64,000 nt of DNA from Sipunculus nudus (taxonomy: Eukaryota > Annelida > Sipuncula > Golfingiida > Sipunculidae). Location of the stretch: NCBI GenBank assembly GCA_026874595.1, contig CM049308.1:38715027-38779026 (forward strand). The letters run 5' to 3'. Positions 62,201 through 64,000 of this stretch are shown here, piece after piece (positions within the stretch are counted from its first letter, which is position 1; the number at the start of each line of letters is the position of its first letter). The translations under genes and the position numbers were made by a program. A model generated the notes under the pieces. It saw only the letters and a program-made list of their open reading frames with translations, had not been told where the DNA came from and did no database searches.

Positions 62201-63429
62201 CACCCTTTAAGTTTGCATGAATTGTAGCAGTTGGACATAAAAAATTCTTAAAATCTTCTTGAAAACTATAAATAAGGTCACTAAAACCTATTTTCTAGGG
62301 ACTTTGACCAAAAAGCACTTTTTTTTGTGTATTTTTTTTTGGTCATTCTAAGTTATTAAAGTCTTTTCAAGGTTCCTTAAAAGATATTTTGATCATATTA
62401 AATATAAAAAATTAAAGCATGCATCACCTGTATATCAAATTCAGCTGGGCGTCATGCCCATTGGTCACTGGTTTTTTCCTATAGGTGAATGTAAATCAAG
62501 AATGTTTTATATATTTATTTGGGTCATAATAACACTTTCATGAATATTATTGTCTTACCGGTAAAACCCATGTTAAATTAAGCCAGTCATAGTAATCCAC
62601 TAGATATCAACATCAAATGTGAAGGTGATGGAAAACACATGTGTGAACTCAAAAATGATCCTGCATGTAGATGCAGATCCTGATTCCTTACAAACTTTCA
62701 AGAATCCTTCCATGCATCAAGTCGATCTCTCCAGAACACATCCCTCCAGGTGCATTGAATATAATATCAAGAGTGCTGGTAGACAAGCACACCTTAAAGG
62801 TTTTACAGCTTCAGGTGGAAGTTACATTCATGAAACCCCAAAATTTTTATCTTGTTCTCGAAAACAGTATCCATAAAAAGTGCATTATGCTTATCACACT
62901 CTTGTTGATCTGATTCTTGGCCCTGTTCCAAAACCGGTATAATCAGTTTAAATTTCAGTGTTGCATGTTAAAAAATTCTACTATTTTTTATATTAGTACA
63001 CCCCATTTGTTAATTAATTCTCACAAGAATCTGAATTGTTCTGAGAACATCTTATTGGAGACTTTTTTTGTCAAATTTCAAATTTTTAGATACTCCAAGT
63101 AGAGCTGCTTGCTGTTGAATAAATCTCAAATAAAATTTTACATTTTTGACAGTCCTCTAGGACAATTTTTTATGATAAGCAGTTTCTTTAAGAGAGGCTT
63201 TAAAAGAAACAGAAAAAGTAAGACTACCTACTGAACAAATTTTATGCTGCTTTTTTTCAGGTCCGAGTACCTACCCATGAAGACGGTACATGTTTGTTCT
63301 GGGAGTTTGCCACAGATCATTATGACATAGGGTTTGGAGTTTACTTTGAGTGGACAATAGCACCGAGCAGTGCTGTTAGTGTACATGTCAGTGAATCCAG
63401 CGATGATGAGGACATTGAAGAAGAAGAAG
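7058..63429 (+). CDS. ACBD3: ACBD3 (GCP60) gene, partial: eight recognisable exons, both ends outside the window
   Basis: Joined coding parts are 7058-7199, 34102-34242, 37530-37643, 48683-48770, 49932-50238, then either 57525-57661 or 57757-57878, then 63261-63429. Read in order they give ACB domain, charged coiled coil, Q-rich domain, acidic linker and GOLD domain, which is the domain order of ACBD3. In vertebrates ACBD3 is a Golgi peripheral scaffold: its GOLD domain binds giantin and its Q domain recruits PI4KB. Seen here: GT-AG sites at every junction with matching phases, and residue-level similarity to ACBD3 in every exon. The window encodes about 360-365 residues; human ACBD3 has 528. 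The first coding exon (expected to end in a phase-1 split Glu codon) was not found in 1-7057. The final GOLD exon or exons lie beyond 64000. Identity is very likely; exact splice points are inferred by eye. Confidence 0.93.
7310..7690 (+). repeat. Dispersed repeat fragment (CTGCCAAGATTCTGGG ... TCTGCAATCTCTCAGTGC)
   Basis: The string of motifs (GATTCTGGGTTATAAT, GTTTGTCTGTTAG, GGGTGATCCAGATCACC, then GGAAGTCTGCAATCTCTCAG) resembles a high-copy repeat I associate with marine invertebrate genomes. The class is unknown and no ends are defined here, so this is recognition, not proof. Confidence 0.4.
7763..8613 (+). mobile_element. Helitron/Helentron-like element with four 145-bp tandem units
   Basis: The head is GGGCCCC plus a GTCAGTCCGTCCTTCCGCC stretch (7763-7820). 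The body has units marked by CAGCTTTCCCAAATTCACA at 7867, 8012, 8157 and 8302, exactly 145 bp apart. The tail is a GGGGCCCTCTGAGGACC region, then CCGACCACAT and CTAG (8610-8613) followed by TT. It shares the CACATCTAGTT terminus with 4376-5913 although the internal repeats are unrelated. Short ORFs over it (8223-8534, 8480-8707) are repeat products. Confidence 0.62.
9076..9095. repeat. Poly-C tract (20 C)
   Basis: Uninterrupted run of 20 C in an AT-rich intron, prone to length polymorphism and sequencing error. Confidence 0.95.
9330..9780 (+). repeat. Diverged relative of the 7763-8613 element
   Basis: Starts with TCTGTCTGTCCTTCCAAC and repeats TTCACAG-rGTGATT, CCTATGAGGACTCCAGCCCT and AACCAATATGGCC motifs about every 170 bp, clearly related to the 145-bp units of the element 700 bp upstream. 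No intact CTAG tail is seen, so this is an old or truncated copy. Confidence 0.55.
9781..14400. other. Intron 2 sequence with no recognised gene
   Basis: AT-rich unique-looking sequence. It includes a G14 run (11291-11304) and a G13 run (13899-13911). No ORF shows domain similarity, and no element with paired ends was found by eye. Confidence 0.45.
14456..16525. mobile_element. 2.07-kb foldback element inserted in a (TA)n microsatellite
   Basis: The left end GTCGAGGCCCAGATTAGAAT (14456) and right end ATTCTAATCTGGGCCTCGAC (16525) are inverted copies, and TATATA tracts flank both sides. Long terminal inverted arms (about 14456-14830 and 16195-16525) are built from degenerate, themselves palindromic units of the type CCAGATCAAAATTTTGATCTGG alternating with CCAGTTTAAAACTGG. 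The centre (about 14830-16190) is AT-rich without coding capacity. The target duplication cannot be read because both flanks are TA. Rice Micron MITEs are a known case of (TA)n-targeted elements; a family relation is not implied. Confidence 0.8.
16540..16656. repeat. Short unit bounded by (TA)n tracts
   Basis: About 117 bp (GAGAAGGTAGTGTTACCC ... CACAGGATGCG) lies between TATATATA at 16526-16538 and at 16657-16672, directly next to the foldback element. It is less AT-rich than its neighbours and may be a separate small element or part of the same microsatellite-targeting insertion. Unclassified. Confidence 0.4.
17229..17927 (-). mobile_element. TACRCTC-end non-autonomous DNA transposon, copy 2 (inverted)
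   Basis: Reverse-complement copy of 1268-1952, clearly alignable along its whole length with scattered substitutions. Ends are TACGCTCCCGAGGCAGCGG and CGCTGTGTAAAGAGCGTA. The 9-bp sequence CCTCTCATC flanks both sides (17220-17228 and 17928-17936). Having its own target duplication shows it arrived by an independent transposition and not by an inverted duplication of the locus. Confidence 0.8.
18451..20318 (+). mobile_element. TAGCTCAGCTGA-family Helentron-like element, copy A
   Basis: The head has TTTAGCTGACTATAAGTCATCTGAGC (a short inverted repeat) followed by GTGGTCCTCTGTCCGTCG. The tail has CAGCTGAAGGCC...ACCCATGGGT (a hairpin) then CCC and a T run. It aligns along most of its length with 28231-29500, which lacks about 550 bp present here (roughly 19310-19860). 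No long ORF. Other family members start at 35421, 36191, 43718 and 60846. Confidence 0.62.
20490..20832 (+). repeat. ~63-bp minisatellite, five to six degenerate units
   Basis: Units carry GACATGAGGCCAAATTGGCC followed by ATATTTAGAGTCCTCATTATTC and AACTCATCAAGAG. Unit length varies by several bases. The TTGGCC core recurs from 20525 to 20817. Confidence 0.85.
20985..21415 (+). mobile_element. tRNA-derived SINE candidate
   Basis: The head contains a box A-like TGGTTTAGTGGTAAGC (20993-21008) and a box B-like GGTTCAAATCC (21038-21048), 30-some bases apart, as in RNA polymerase III promoters of tRNA genes. Downstream sequence of about 370 bp (with GCCAGGGCTAACAGCCACAGC) is a possible body. The acceptor stem does not pair, so it is not a working tRNA. 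The 3' end and target duplication were not identified. Confidence 0.55.
21416..23833. other. Intron 2 sequence with no recognised gene
   Basis: AT-rich. A stretch at 23240-23370 has repeated AGTC/AAGTC motifs (GTTCAAGTCACTTGAGTC, GTTGAGTCTTGAGTC) that may be an end of a dispersed repeat. Nothing else recognised. Confidence 0.4.
23836..24638. mobile_element. Mariner/pogo-type MITE (CAGTAGAGCG termini, TA target)
   Basis: The left end CAGTAGAGCGACGTTTTTCC (23836) and right end GGAAATACGGCGCTCTACTG (ending 24638) are inverted repeats with a few mismatches over about 25 bp. TA stands directly outside each end (23834-23835 and 24639-24640). A TA target with a CAGT start is typical of the pogo/Tigger branch of Tc1/mariner. 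Subterminal copies of TTCGGAAA/TTTCCGAA and an internal repeated AAGGAACACGGTGTTTCT (about 23969 and 24157) are present. No transposase ORF, 803 bp, so non-autonomous. Confidence 0.82.
24641..27440. other. Intron 2 sequence with no recognised gene
   Basis: AT-rich, with a G-rich cluster at 25699-25730 and a C13 run at 26482-26494. Short ORFs on both strands here show no recognisable domain. Confidence 0.4.
25699..25730 (+). other. G-quadruplex-forming motif
   Basis: Three G6-type runs separated by single A residues, then GGG-CA-GGGG. This satisfies the four-run G-quadruplex rule with very short loops on the non-template strand, so it would also exist in the pre-mRNA. No functional link is shown. 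Confidence 0.7.
27443..30105 (+). mobile_element. Helitron/Helentron-like element, interrupted by a nested copy of another family
   Basis: The head is CAGTCGGGGGATACTATG (27443). The tail repeats GGGGATACTATGG (30069-30081) and ends AAATAT plus CTAG (30102-30105) followed by TT. The body contains repeated segments with AAGGTCACAGCAGCGATAA, GGTACAGTCACCAAAC and CAGGTGG(A/C)GCCACC. At 28231-29500 it is split by a TAGCTCAGCTGA element. A mixed G run lies at 30030-30049. No long ORF. Confidence 0.55.
28231..29500 (+). mobile_element. TAGCTCAGCTGA-family Helentron-like element, copy B (nested)
   Basis: The head TTTAGCTCAGCTGAACATAAG is followed by TCATCTGAGCT and TGTCTGTCGTCCGTCCAGC. The tail has CAGCTGAGCGCCGAGACCCATGGGTCCCTTGTT. 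It interrupts a unit of the host element between GATGCATTTTT and CAAGGTCACAG. The uninterrupted unit, GATGCATTTTTCAAGGTCAC, survives at 29633-29652, so the insertion was into a T run, as expected for Helentrons. Confidence 0.7.
30106..34101. other. End of intron 2, no recognised gene
   Basis: AT-rich sequence up to exon 3. Apart from the hairpin at 31766-31798 I see no RNA gene, exon or paired-end element. Confidence 0.45.
31766..31798. other. Perfect 13-bp inverted repeat with 7-base loop
   Basis: TGCTGCCTGTCAA (31766-31778), loop GTTAAAT, then TTGACAGGCAGCA (31786-31798). It follows a T run. It would form a stable hairpin in RNA or cruciform DNA. The stem is too short for a microRNA precursor and no function can be assigned. 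Confidence 0.85.
34102..34242 (+). CDS. ACBD3: ACBD3 exon 3: end of ACB domain and start of coiled coil
   Basis: The acceptor GATCGTTTCAG ends at 34101. The donor GTCAGT starts at 34243, a slightly weak C at position +3. One base completes the Lys codon split by intron 2; then the exon reads [18 protein letters not shown] followed by [11 protein letters not shown], ending in the basic/acidic run [11 protein letters not shown]. The W-x-x-L-G-x-M-S-K-E-x-A-M motif is the signature of the last ACB helices. The Lys just before it corresponds to the CoA-phosphate-binding lysine of ACBP. The exon ends in phase 2, which fits the next exon. A + strand ORF at 34068-34310 and a - strand ORF at 34075-34296 over this exon are frame shadows. 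Confidence 0.93.
34243..35420. other. Intron 3, first part, no recognised feature
   Basis: AT-rich intronic sequence between exon 3 and the short repeat at 35421. Nothing recognised. Confidence 0.45.
35421..35656 (+). mobile_element. TAGCTCAGCT-family element, internally deleted copy
   Basis: The head CTTTAGCTCAGCTTTCTATAA is followed by GTCACCTGAGCTATAC and TGGTCCTTGG. The tail ends CAGTCACCCATGGATCCTTTGTTT. Only about 235 bp, so most of the interior is missing. Confidence 0.55.
36191..36799 (+). mobile_element. TAGCTCAGCT-family element, short copy
   Basis: The head TTTTTAGCTCAGCTAACTAG is followed by AAGTCATCTGAGC. The tail is AAGCTGAGCACTGTGACCAATGGGTTCCTTGTT. Within it lies an A/T-only stretch near 36440-36500. 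Confidence 0.6.
37530..37643 (+). CDS. ACBD3: ACBD3 exon 4: Glu/Arg/Gln coiled-coil segment
   Basis: The acceptor is a strong polypyrimidine tract with TTTCAG ending at 37529. I place the donor at GTAGGT, 37644. Using the next GT (37648) would leave an in-frame TAG at 37645-37647, which decides the site. Translation is almost wholly Glu, Lys, Arg and Gln ([18 protein letters not shown], then [18 protein letters not shown]). This is the charged coiled coil between the ACB and Q domains of ACBD3; in vertebrates this region is longer and richer in RRREEEE runs. The exon enters in phase 2 and leaves in phase 2, so its length (114 bp) is a multiple of three and it could be skipped without a frameshift. 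Low-complexity sequence alone would not identify it; position, phase and splice sites do. Confidence 0.85.
37644..43717. other. Intron 4, first half, no recognised gene
   Basis: AT-rich, with a C24 tract at 39105-39128 that gives spurious poly-Pro (+) and poly-Gly (-) ORFs around 38901-39432. A stretch near 42520-42610 (TACTGTGGTTTCAGAAAATT, TTTCGTGGGTCC) resembles dispersed molluscan repeats. No exon-like signal. Confidence 0.4.
39105..39128. repeat. Poly-C tract (24 C)
   Basis: Uninterrupted run of 24 C, the longest homopolymer in the window. Poly-Pro and poly-Gly ORFs crossing it are artefacts. Confidence 0.95.
43718..44604 (+). mobile_element. TAGCTCAGTTGA-family Helentron-like element
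   Basis: The head TTTTAGCTCAGTTGACTAAG is followed by TCATTTTAGCGATAG and GGTCCTTTGTCTG. The tail has CAGCTGAGCACTATGACCTA and TGGATCCCTTGTTT. The interior is diverged from copies A and B. Confidence 0.58.
44605..47237. other. Intron 4 sequence with no recognised gene
   Basis: AT-rich. No long ORF, RNA gene or paired-end element recognised. Confidence 0.45.
47238..48124 (+). mobile_element. Helitron/Helentron-like element with two ~435-bp units
   Basis: The head is GCGCCCCATCGGGGAGCTCT (47240) with a CCCC/GGGG palindrome. Two units carry GGTCAAGTCACARTAGACT (47393 and 47828) and TTTAGTGGAAGGCATCGA. The tail is TGGGCGCTGCATGTATTTGT, ATGCAAATACTGCTTTAT, then CTAG (48121-48124) followed by TTT; ATTTGTATGCAAAT can form a small hairpin. 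The ORF at 47717-47983 lies inside it and shows no domain. Confidence 0.58.
48683..48770 (+). CDS. ACBD3: ACBD3 exon 5: start of Q domain
   Basis: The acceptor CCTTTGCTTCAG ends at 48682 and the donor GTGGGT starts at 48771. Its first base completes the Glu codon from exon 4. It then reads [20 protein letters not shown], then HQYPDNKEM. The AALNxQTAxQFxQYAxxQYP pattern is a diagnostic part of the ACBD3 Q domain, which in human ACBD3 folds as a helical hairpin that binds PI4KB. The exon leaves in phase 0. A minisatellite of about 38 bp starts 30 bp downstream of the donor. A + strand ORF (48636-48917) reading through the donor is not a separate gene. Confidence 0.92.
48801..48905 (+). repeat. 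~38-bp minisatellite just after exon 5
   Basis: Three units (48801, 48839, 48877) of the type AGTATACATCAGGTTATTCA followed by TCACCTGTTGTGGG. Related, more degenerate units (TACTAGTGTACATATATTTA, CATCTGTTGTGGG) recur at about 49320-49670 in the same 1.16-kb intron. Confidence 0.85.
49320..49670 (+). repeat. Degenerate relatives of the intron 5 minisatellite
   Basis: Repeated TGTTGTGGGTACTAGTGTAC and CATATATTTATTCATCATC motifs every 36-60 bp, matching the array that starts close after exon 5. A (CCATCTGT)n run at 49428-49452 interrupts it. Confidence 0.7.
49932..50238 (+). CDS. ACBD3: ACBD3 exon 6: Q domain second half and acidic linker
   Basis: The acceptor CTCTGTCACAG ends at 49931 and the donor GTAAGTATG starts at 50239. 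The exon is 307 bp (phase 0 in, phase 1 out). The first 36 residues ([20 protein letters not shown] and a Gln-rich run) match the second helix of the ACBD3 Q domain, including the RQLQEQHxQQYMQQ core. The rest is a poorly conserved linker rich in Pro, Thr and Asn that ends in an acidic cluster ([12 protein letters not shown]). The reading frame stays open past the donor to a TAG at 50364-50366, so intron retention would add 42 codons and produce a protein without a GOLD domain. That is inference. The donor lies inside a degenerate 31-bp repeat. Gln-rich reverse-strand ORFs here are shadows. Confidence 0.92.
50227..50500 (+). repeat. Degenerate ~31-bp repeat spanning the exon 6 / intron 6 boundary
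   Basis: GATGAACA-type cores (GATGAAC, GATAAAC, GATCAAC) occur at about 50230, 50261, 50287, 50349, 50379, 50422, 50454 and 50485, mostly 26-32 bp apart. The first core is in the coding acidic tail of exon 6 and its unit contains the exon's donor GTAAGT. A later unit also carries GTAAGT at 50432. Confidence 0.75.
50501..51531. other. Intron 6 sequence with no recognised feature
   Basis: AT-rich sequence between the minisatellite and the hAT-like element. Nothing recognised. Confidence 0.45.
51532..52986. mobile_element. Non-autonomous hAT-like element (CAGGGTT termini)
   Basis: The left end CAGGGTTGGGGTAATTGTAA (51532) and right end TTGGCCTAAACCCTG (ending 52986) are imperfect inverted repeats. 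Flanks TCTAACAC (51524-51531) and TCCAACAC (52987-52994) match at seven of eight positions, fitting an 8-bp hAT target duplication. Both subterminal regions are arrays of TAATTGTAAT/ATTACAATTA (51543-51660 and 52863-52970). No transposase ORF; 1455 bp. Confidence 0.78.
53213..53278. repeat. (TA)n microsatellite
   Basis: About 66 bp of alternating TA with one phase break, next to the near-palindrome GACATGTCATATG. Confidence 0.95.
53279..57524. other. Intron 6 sequence with no recognised gene
   Basis: AT-rich. A 270-bp stretch at 53553-53830 with TGTCCGTCCATCCATTTGTC looks like a fragment of a Helentron-like head. The 126-codon ORF at 55620-56000 has no recognisable domain and no splice context in frame with ACBD3. 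Confidence 0.4.
57525..57661 (+). CDS. ACBD3: ACBD3 exon 7A: alternative GOLD-domain entry exon (diverged copy)
   Basis: The acceptor GTGCGGTATTTCAG ends at 57524 and the donor GTGAGT starts at 57662. It is 137 bp, entering in phase 1 (forming a Ser codon with exon 6) and leaving in phase 0. Translation: [20 protein letters not shown], then [20 protein letters not shown]. The WTRKDLKxFKDxxRKxPDxVIK core is shared with exon 7B, with about 22 of 33 core residues identical. The end (KISSLSTAT) departs from the VGxGExVT ending that vertebrate ACBD3 has at this place, so 7A looks like the derived copy. It starts five codons longer than 7B. It can join exon 6 to exon 8 in frame but cannot be combined with 7B. 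A 157-codon ORF at 57287-57760 merely runs through this exon. Confidence 0.87.
57757..57878 (+). CDS. ACBD3: ACBD3 exon 7B: alternative GOLD-domain entry exon (canonical-like copy)
   Basis: The acceptor GTGTTCTTGTAG ends at 57756 and the donor GTGAGT starts at 57879. It is 122 bp, phase 1 in (forming an Asn codon with exon 6) and phase 0 out, the same phases as 7A. Translation: [19 protein letters not shown], then [20 protein letters not shown]. It is closer to vertebrate ACBD3, which has an APSMWTR...DFK...DSVI-x-VG-x-GE-x-VT pattern here, so it is probably the ancestral exon. If spliced after 7A it would be read in the wrong frame and hit TAA at 57847-57849, which makes the two exons mutually exclusive for a functional product. 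A 704-bp tandem duplication begins 22 bp downstream of its donor. Confidence 0.9.
57901..59308 (+). repeat. 704-bp direct tandem duplication after exon 7B
   Basis: Copy 1 is 57901-58604 and copy 2 is 58605-59308. Every stretch I compared is identical, including both 72-codon reverse-strand ORFs. The left junction lies 22 bp after the exon 7B donor. Each copy contains the left end of the hAT-like element that ends at 59928, so the duplication is younger than that insertion. Perfect identity means either a very recent event or an assembly error. Confidence 0.93.
58736..59928. mobile_element. Non-autonomous hAT-like element (CAGACCT termini)
   Basis: The left end CAGACCTAAGGTCAATTCTG (58736) and right end GCATTGACCCAGGTCTG (ending 59928) are inverted repeats. 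The 8-bp GCCATTGC flanks both sides exactly (58728-58735 and 59929-59936), diagnostic of hAT-type insertion. Subterminal regions are rich in GAATTGAATTGAAATTG units. Non-coding, 1193 bp. A second copy of its left end, with the same flank, lies at 58032 because of the 704-bp duplication. A C13 run lies at 59457-59469. Confidence 0.85.
59937..60845. other. Intron 7 sequence with no recognised feature
   Basis: AT-rich unique-looking sequence between two mobile elements. Nothing recognised. Confidence 0.45.
60846..62475 (+). mobile_element. TAGCTTAGCTGA-family Helentron-like element with ~155-bp tandem units
   Basis: The head TTTTTAGCTTAGCTGACTAT is followed by ATGTCATATGAGCTACAG. The tail has CAGCTGGGCGTCATGCCCAT then TGGTCACTGG. 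The body is a degenerate array with GAGGTCCTGGGCAAATCTCC, GAAATTAGGTCACTGTGACC and CAGACAGGGCACA motifs about every 155 bp. It contains a separate retroelement-like tail at 61245-61365. The same unit family reappears at 63640-64000. Confidence 0.58.
61245..61365 (+). mobile_element. Retroelement tail fragment with hammerhead-ribozyme-like core
   Basis: CTGAGGA (61249-61255), a GGG...CCC hairpin arm (61257-61271), GAAA (61272-61275), then AGCTTGTGT ... ACACACAGCT closing a third stem (with one bulged C) before UA at the expected cleavage position. Further on, TAGTCTTTTTCAAAAGGTGT and CAGACTAGCACGGC match a motif series (CTGANGAAG-stem-CGAAAGC ... TTAGTCT ... AAGGTG ... CAGACTAACACGGC) that recurs in many animal genomes. 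Hammerhead motifs are documented in Penelope-like retroelements. Assignment to that class here is inference; activity is unknown. Confidence 0.55.
62476..63260. other. Intron 7, last part, no recognised feature
   Basis: AT-rich sequence up to the polypyrimidine tract of exon 8. Two overlapping short ORFs (62619-62913) show no domain. Confidence 0.45.
63261..63429 (+). CDS. ACBD3: ACBD3 exon 8: central GOLD domain and acidic loop
   Basis: The acceptor is CTTTTTTTCAG ending at 63260; the donor GTATGA starts at 63430. It enters in phase 0 and leaves in phase 1. Translation: [31 protein letters not shown], then [20 protein letters not shown] and a Glu run. This is the most conserved part of ACBD3: the [20 protein letters not shown] strands of the GOLD (Golgi dynamics) beta-sandwich, followed by the [11 protein letters not shown] acidic insert. 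In vertebrates this domain binds giantin. The remaining GOLD strands (the region ending in the YYRVYYTR-type C-terminus) are not found before 64000, so at least one more exon lies downstream. Confidence 0.95.
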
Positions 63430-63451
63430 GTATGATGGTGACGTGGTTGTA

Positions 63452-63612
63452 AATGACCTTATTGTGGTCAGGTGTGGTTTTAGATGATATAATTGTGGTC
63501 AGGTGTGGTTTTAGATGATATTATTGTGGACAGGGATGGTTCAGGTGATATCATTGGGGTCAGATGGGGTTTAAGATGGTATTATTGTGGGTAGGTGTGA
63601 TATCATTCTTGC
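63452..63612 (+). repeat. ~31-bp minisatellite just after exon 8
   Basis: Five units with ATTGTGG-type cores at 63461, 63492, 63523, 63553 and 63584 (unit type ATTGTGGTCAGGTGTGGTTT then TAGATGATAT). It begins about 20 bp after the exon 8 donor. Confidence 0.9.
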
Positions 63613-63639
63613 ACTTGTGGACAGGGATGGTTTAAGATG

Positions 63640-64000
63640 AGCTGAAAACATGATTTTGAGCACCAAGACAGTCAGATGGGGCACAAATTGTATCCATTAG
63701 TCTTTGAATAGTCTTACGTTACATCCTGGGAGATCCTGGGCAAATGTTGTTACAAACATAAAATAAGGTCACCATGACCTATTTTCTGTGACCTATAGGA
63801 AAAAGATGTCAAAAGTGTACAGTGAATGTCAGATGGGCACAAATTGTATCTGCTAGGCCTAAATTTTTTTTAATGCAACATCCAGAGAGGTTCTGGTCAA
63901 ATGACTCCTTGGAAACTTGAAATTAGGTCATAGTGACCCATATTCTGAGACCTACCGGCCAAAATCATGATTTTGATAAACCAGACAGTCAGATGTGACA
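63640..64000 (+). repeat. ~155-bp unit array, cut by the window edge
   Basis: Units with GTCAGATGGGGCACAAATTG and AAATAAGGTCACCATGACCT at about 63673, 63829 and 63988, the same family as the body of the element at 60846-62475. It probably belongs to another Helentron-like copy continuing beyond the window. Confidence 0.7.

Overview
This window is eukaryotic. It is AT-rich, intron-dominated animal DNA with no bacterial gene organisation, and almost no open reading frame in it is a real gene. The exception is one split gene on the + strand, ACBD3 (acyl-CoA-binding domain protein 3, also GCP60/PAP7). Its exons run from 7058 to 63429 and both ends of the gene lie outside the window. The dispersed repeats (elements with TAGCTCAGCTGA-type 5' ends and GTCCGTCC-rich heads, and elements ending ATCTAGTTT with internal tandem repeats) look like those of marine lophotrochozoans. 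A mollusc is my best guess, at low confidence.

Gene layout. The exons are E2 7058-7199 (core of the ACB domain), E3 34102-34242 (end of the ACB domain), E4 37530-37643 (charged coiled coil), E5 48683-48770 and E6 49932-50238 (Q domain and acidic linker), E7A 57525-57661 or E7B 57757-57878 (start of the GOLD domain), and E8 63261-63429 (GOLD domain and acidic loop). Splice phases agree at every junction. The window encodes about 360-365 residues. The start of the ACB domain and the end of the GOLD domain are missing. Intron 2 is about 26.9 kb, intron 4 about 11 kb and intron 6 about 7.3 kb. The last two long introns are about 5.4 kb (after E7B) and more than 0.5 kb (after E8).

Main biological finding. 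E7A and E7B are tandem homologous exons 95 bp apart, with the same entry phase (1) and exit phase (0). Only one can be used: including both brings TAA 57847-57849 into frame, and skipping both shifts E8 out of frame. This predicts two ACBD3 isoforms that differ in the first part of the GOLD domain.

Mobile and repetitive landscape. The introns hold three hAT-like elements (80-959, 51532-52986, 58736-59928), each with terminal inverted repeats and target duplications. There is an inverted pair of 685/699-bp elements with 8-9-bp target duplications (1268-1952, 17229-17927), a TA-flanked mariner/pogo-type MITE (23836-24638) and a 2.07-kb foldback element inside a (TA)n tract (14456-16525). A tRNA-derived SINE candidate lies near 20985. 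About ten Helitron/Helentron-like non-autonomous elements are all in the gene's sense orientation, and one is nested in another. A hammerhead-like retroelement tail lies at 61245-61365. There are several satellites, including a 108-bp satellite that happens to stay open, and minisatellites starting close behind three splice donors. I see no promoter, CpG-island start, polyadenylation end, tRNA/rRNA gene or second protein-coding gene.
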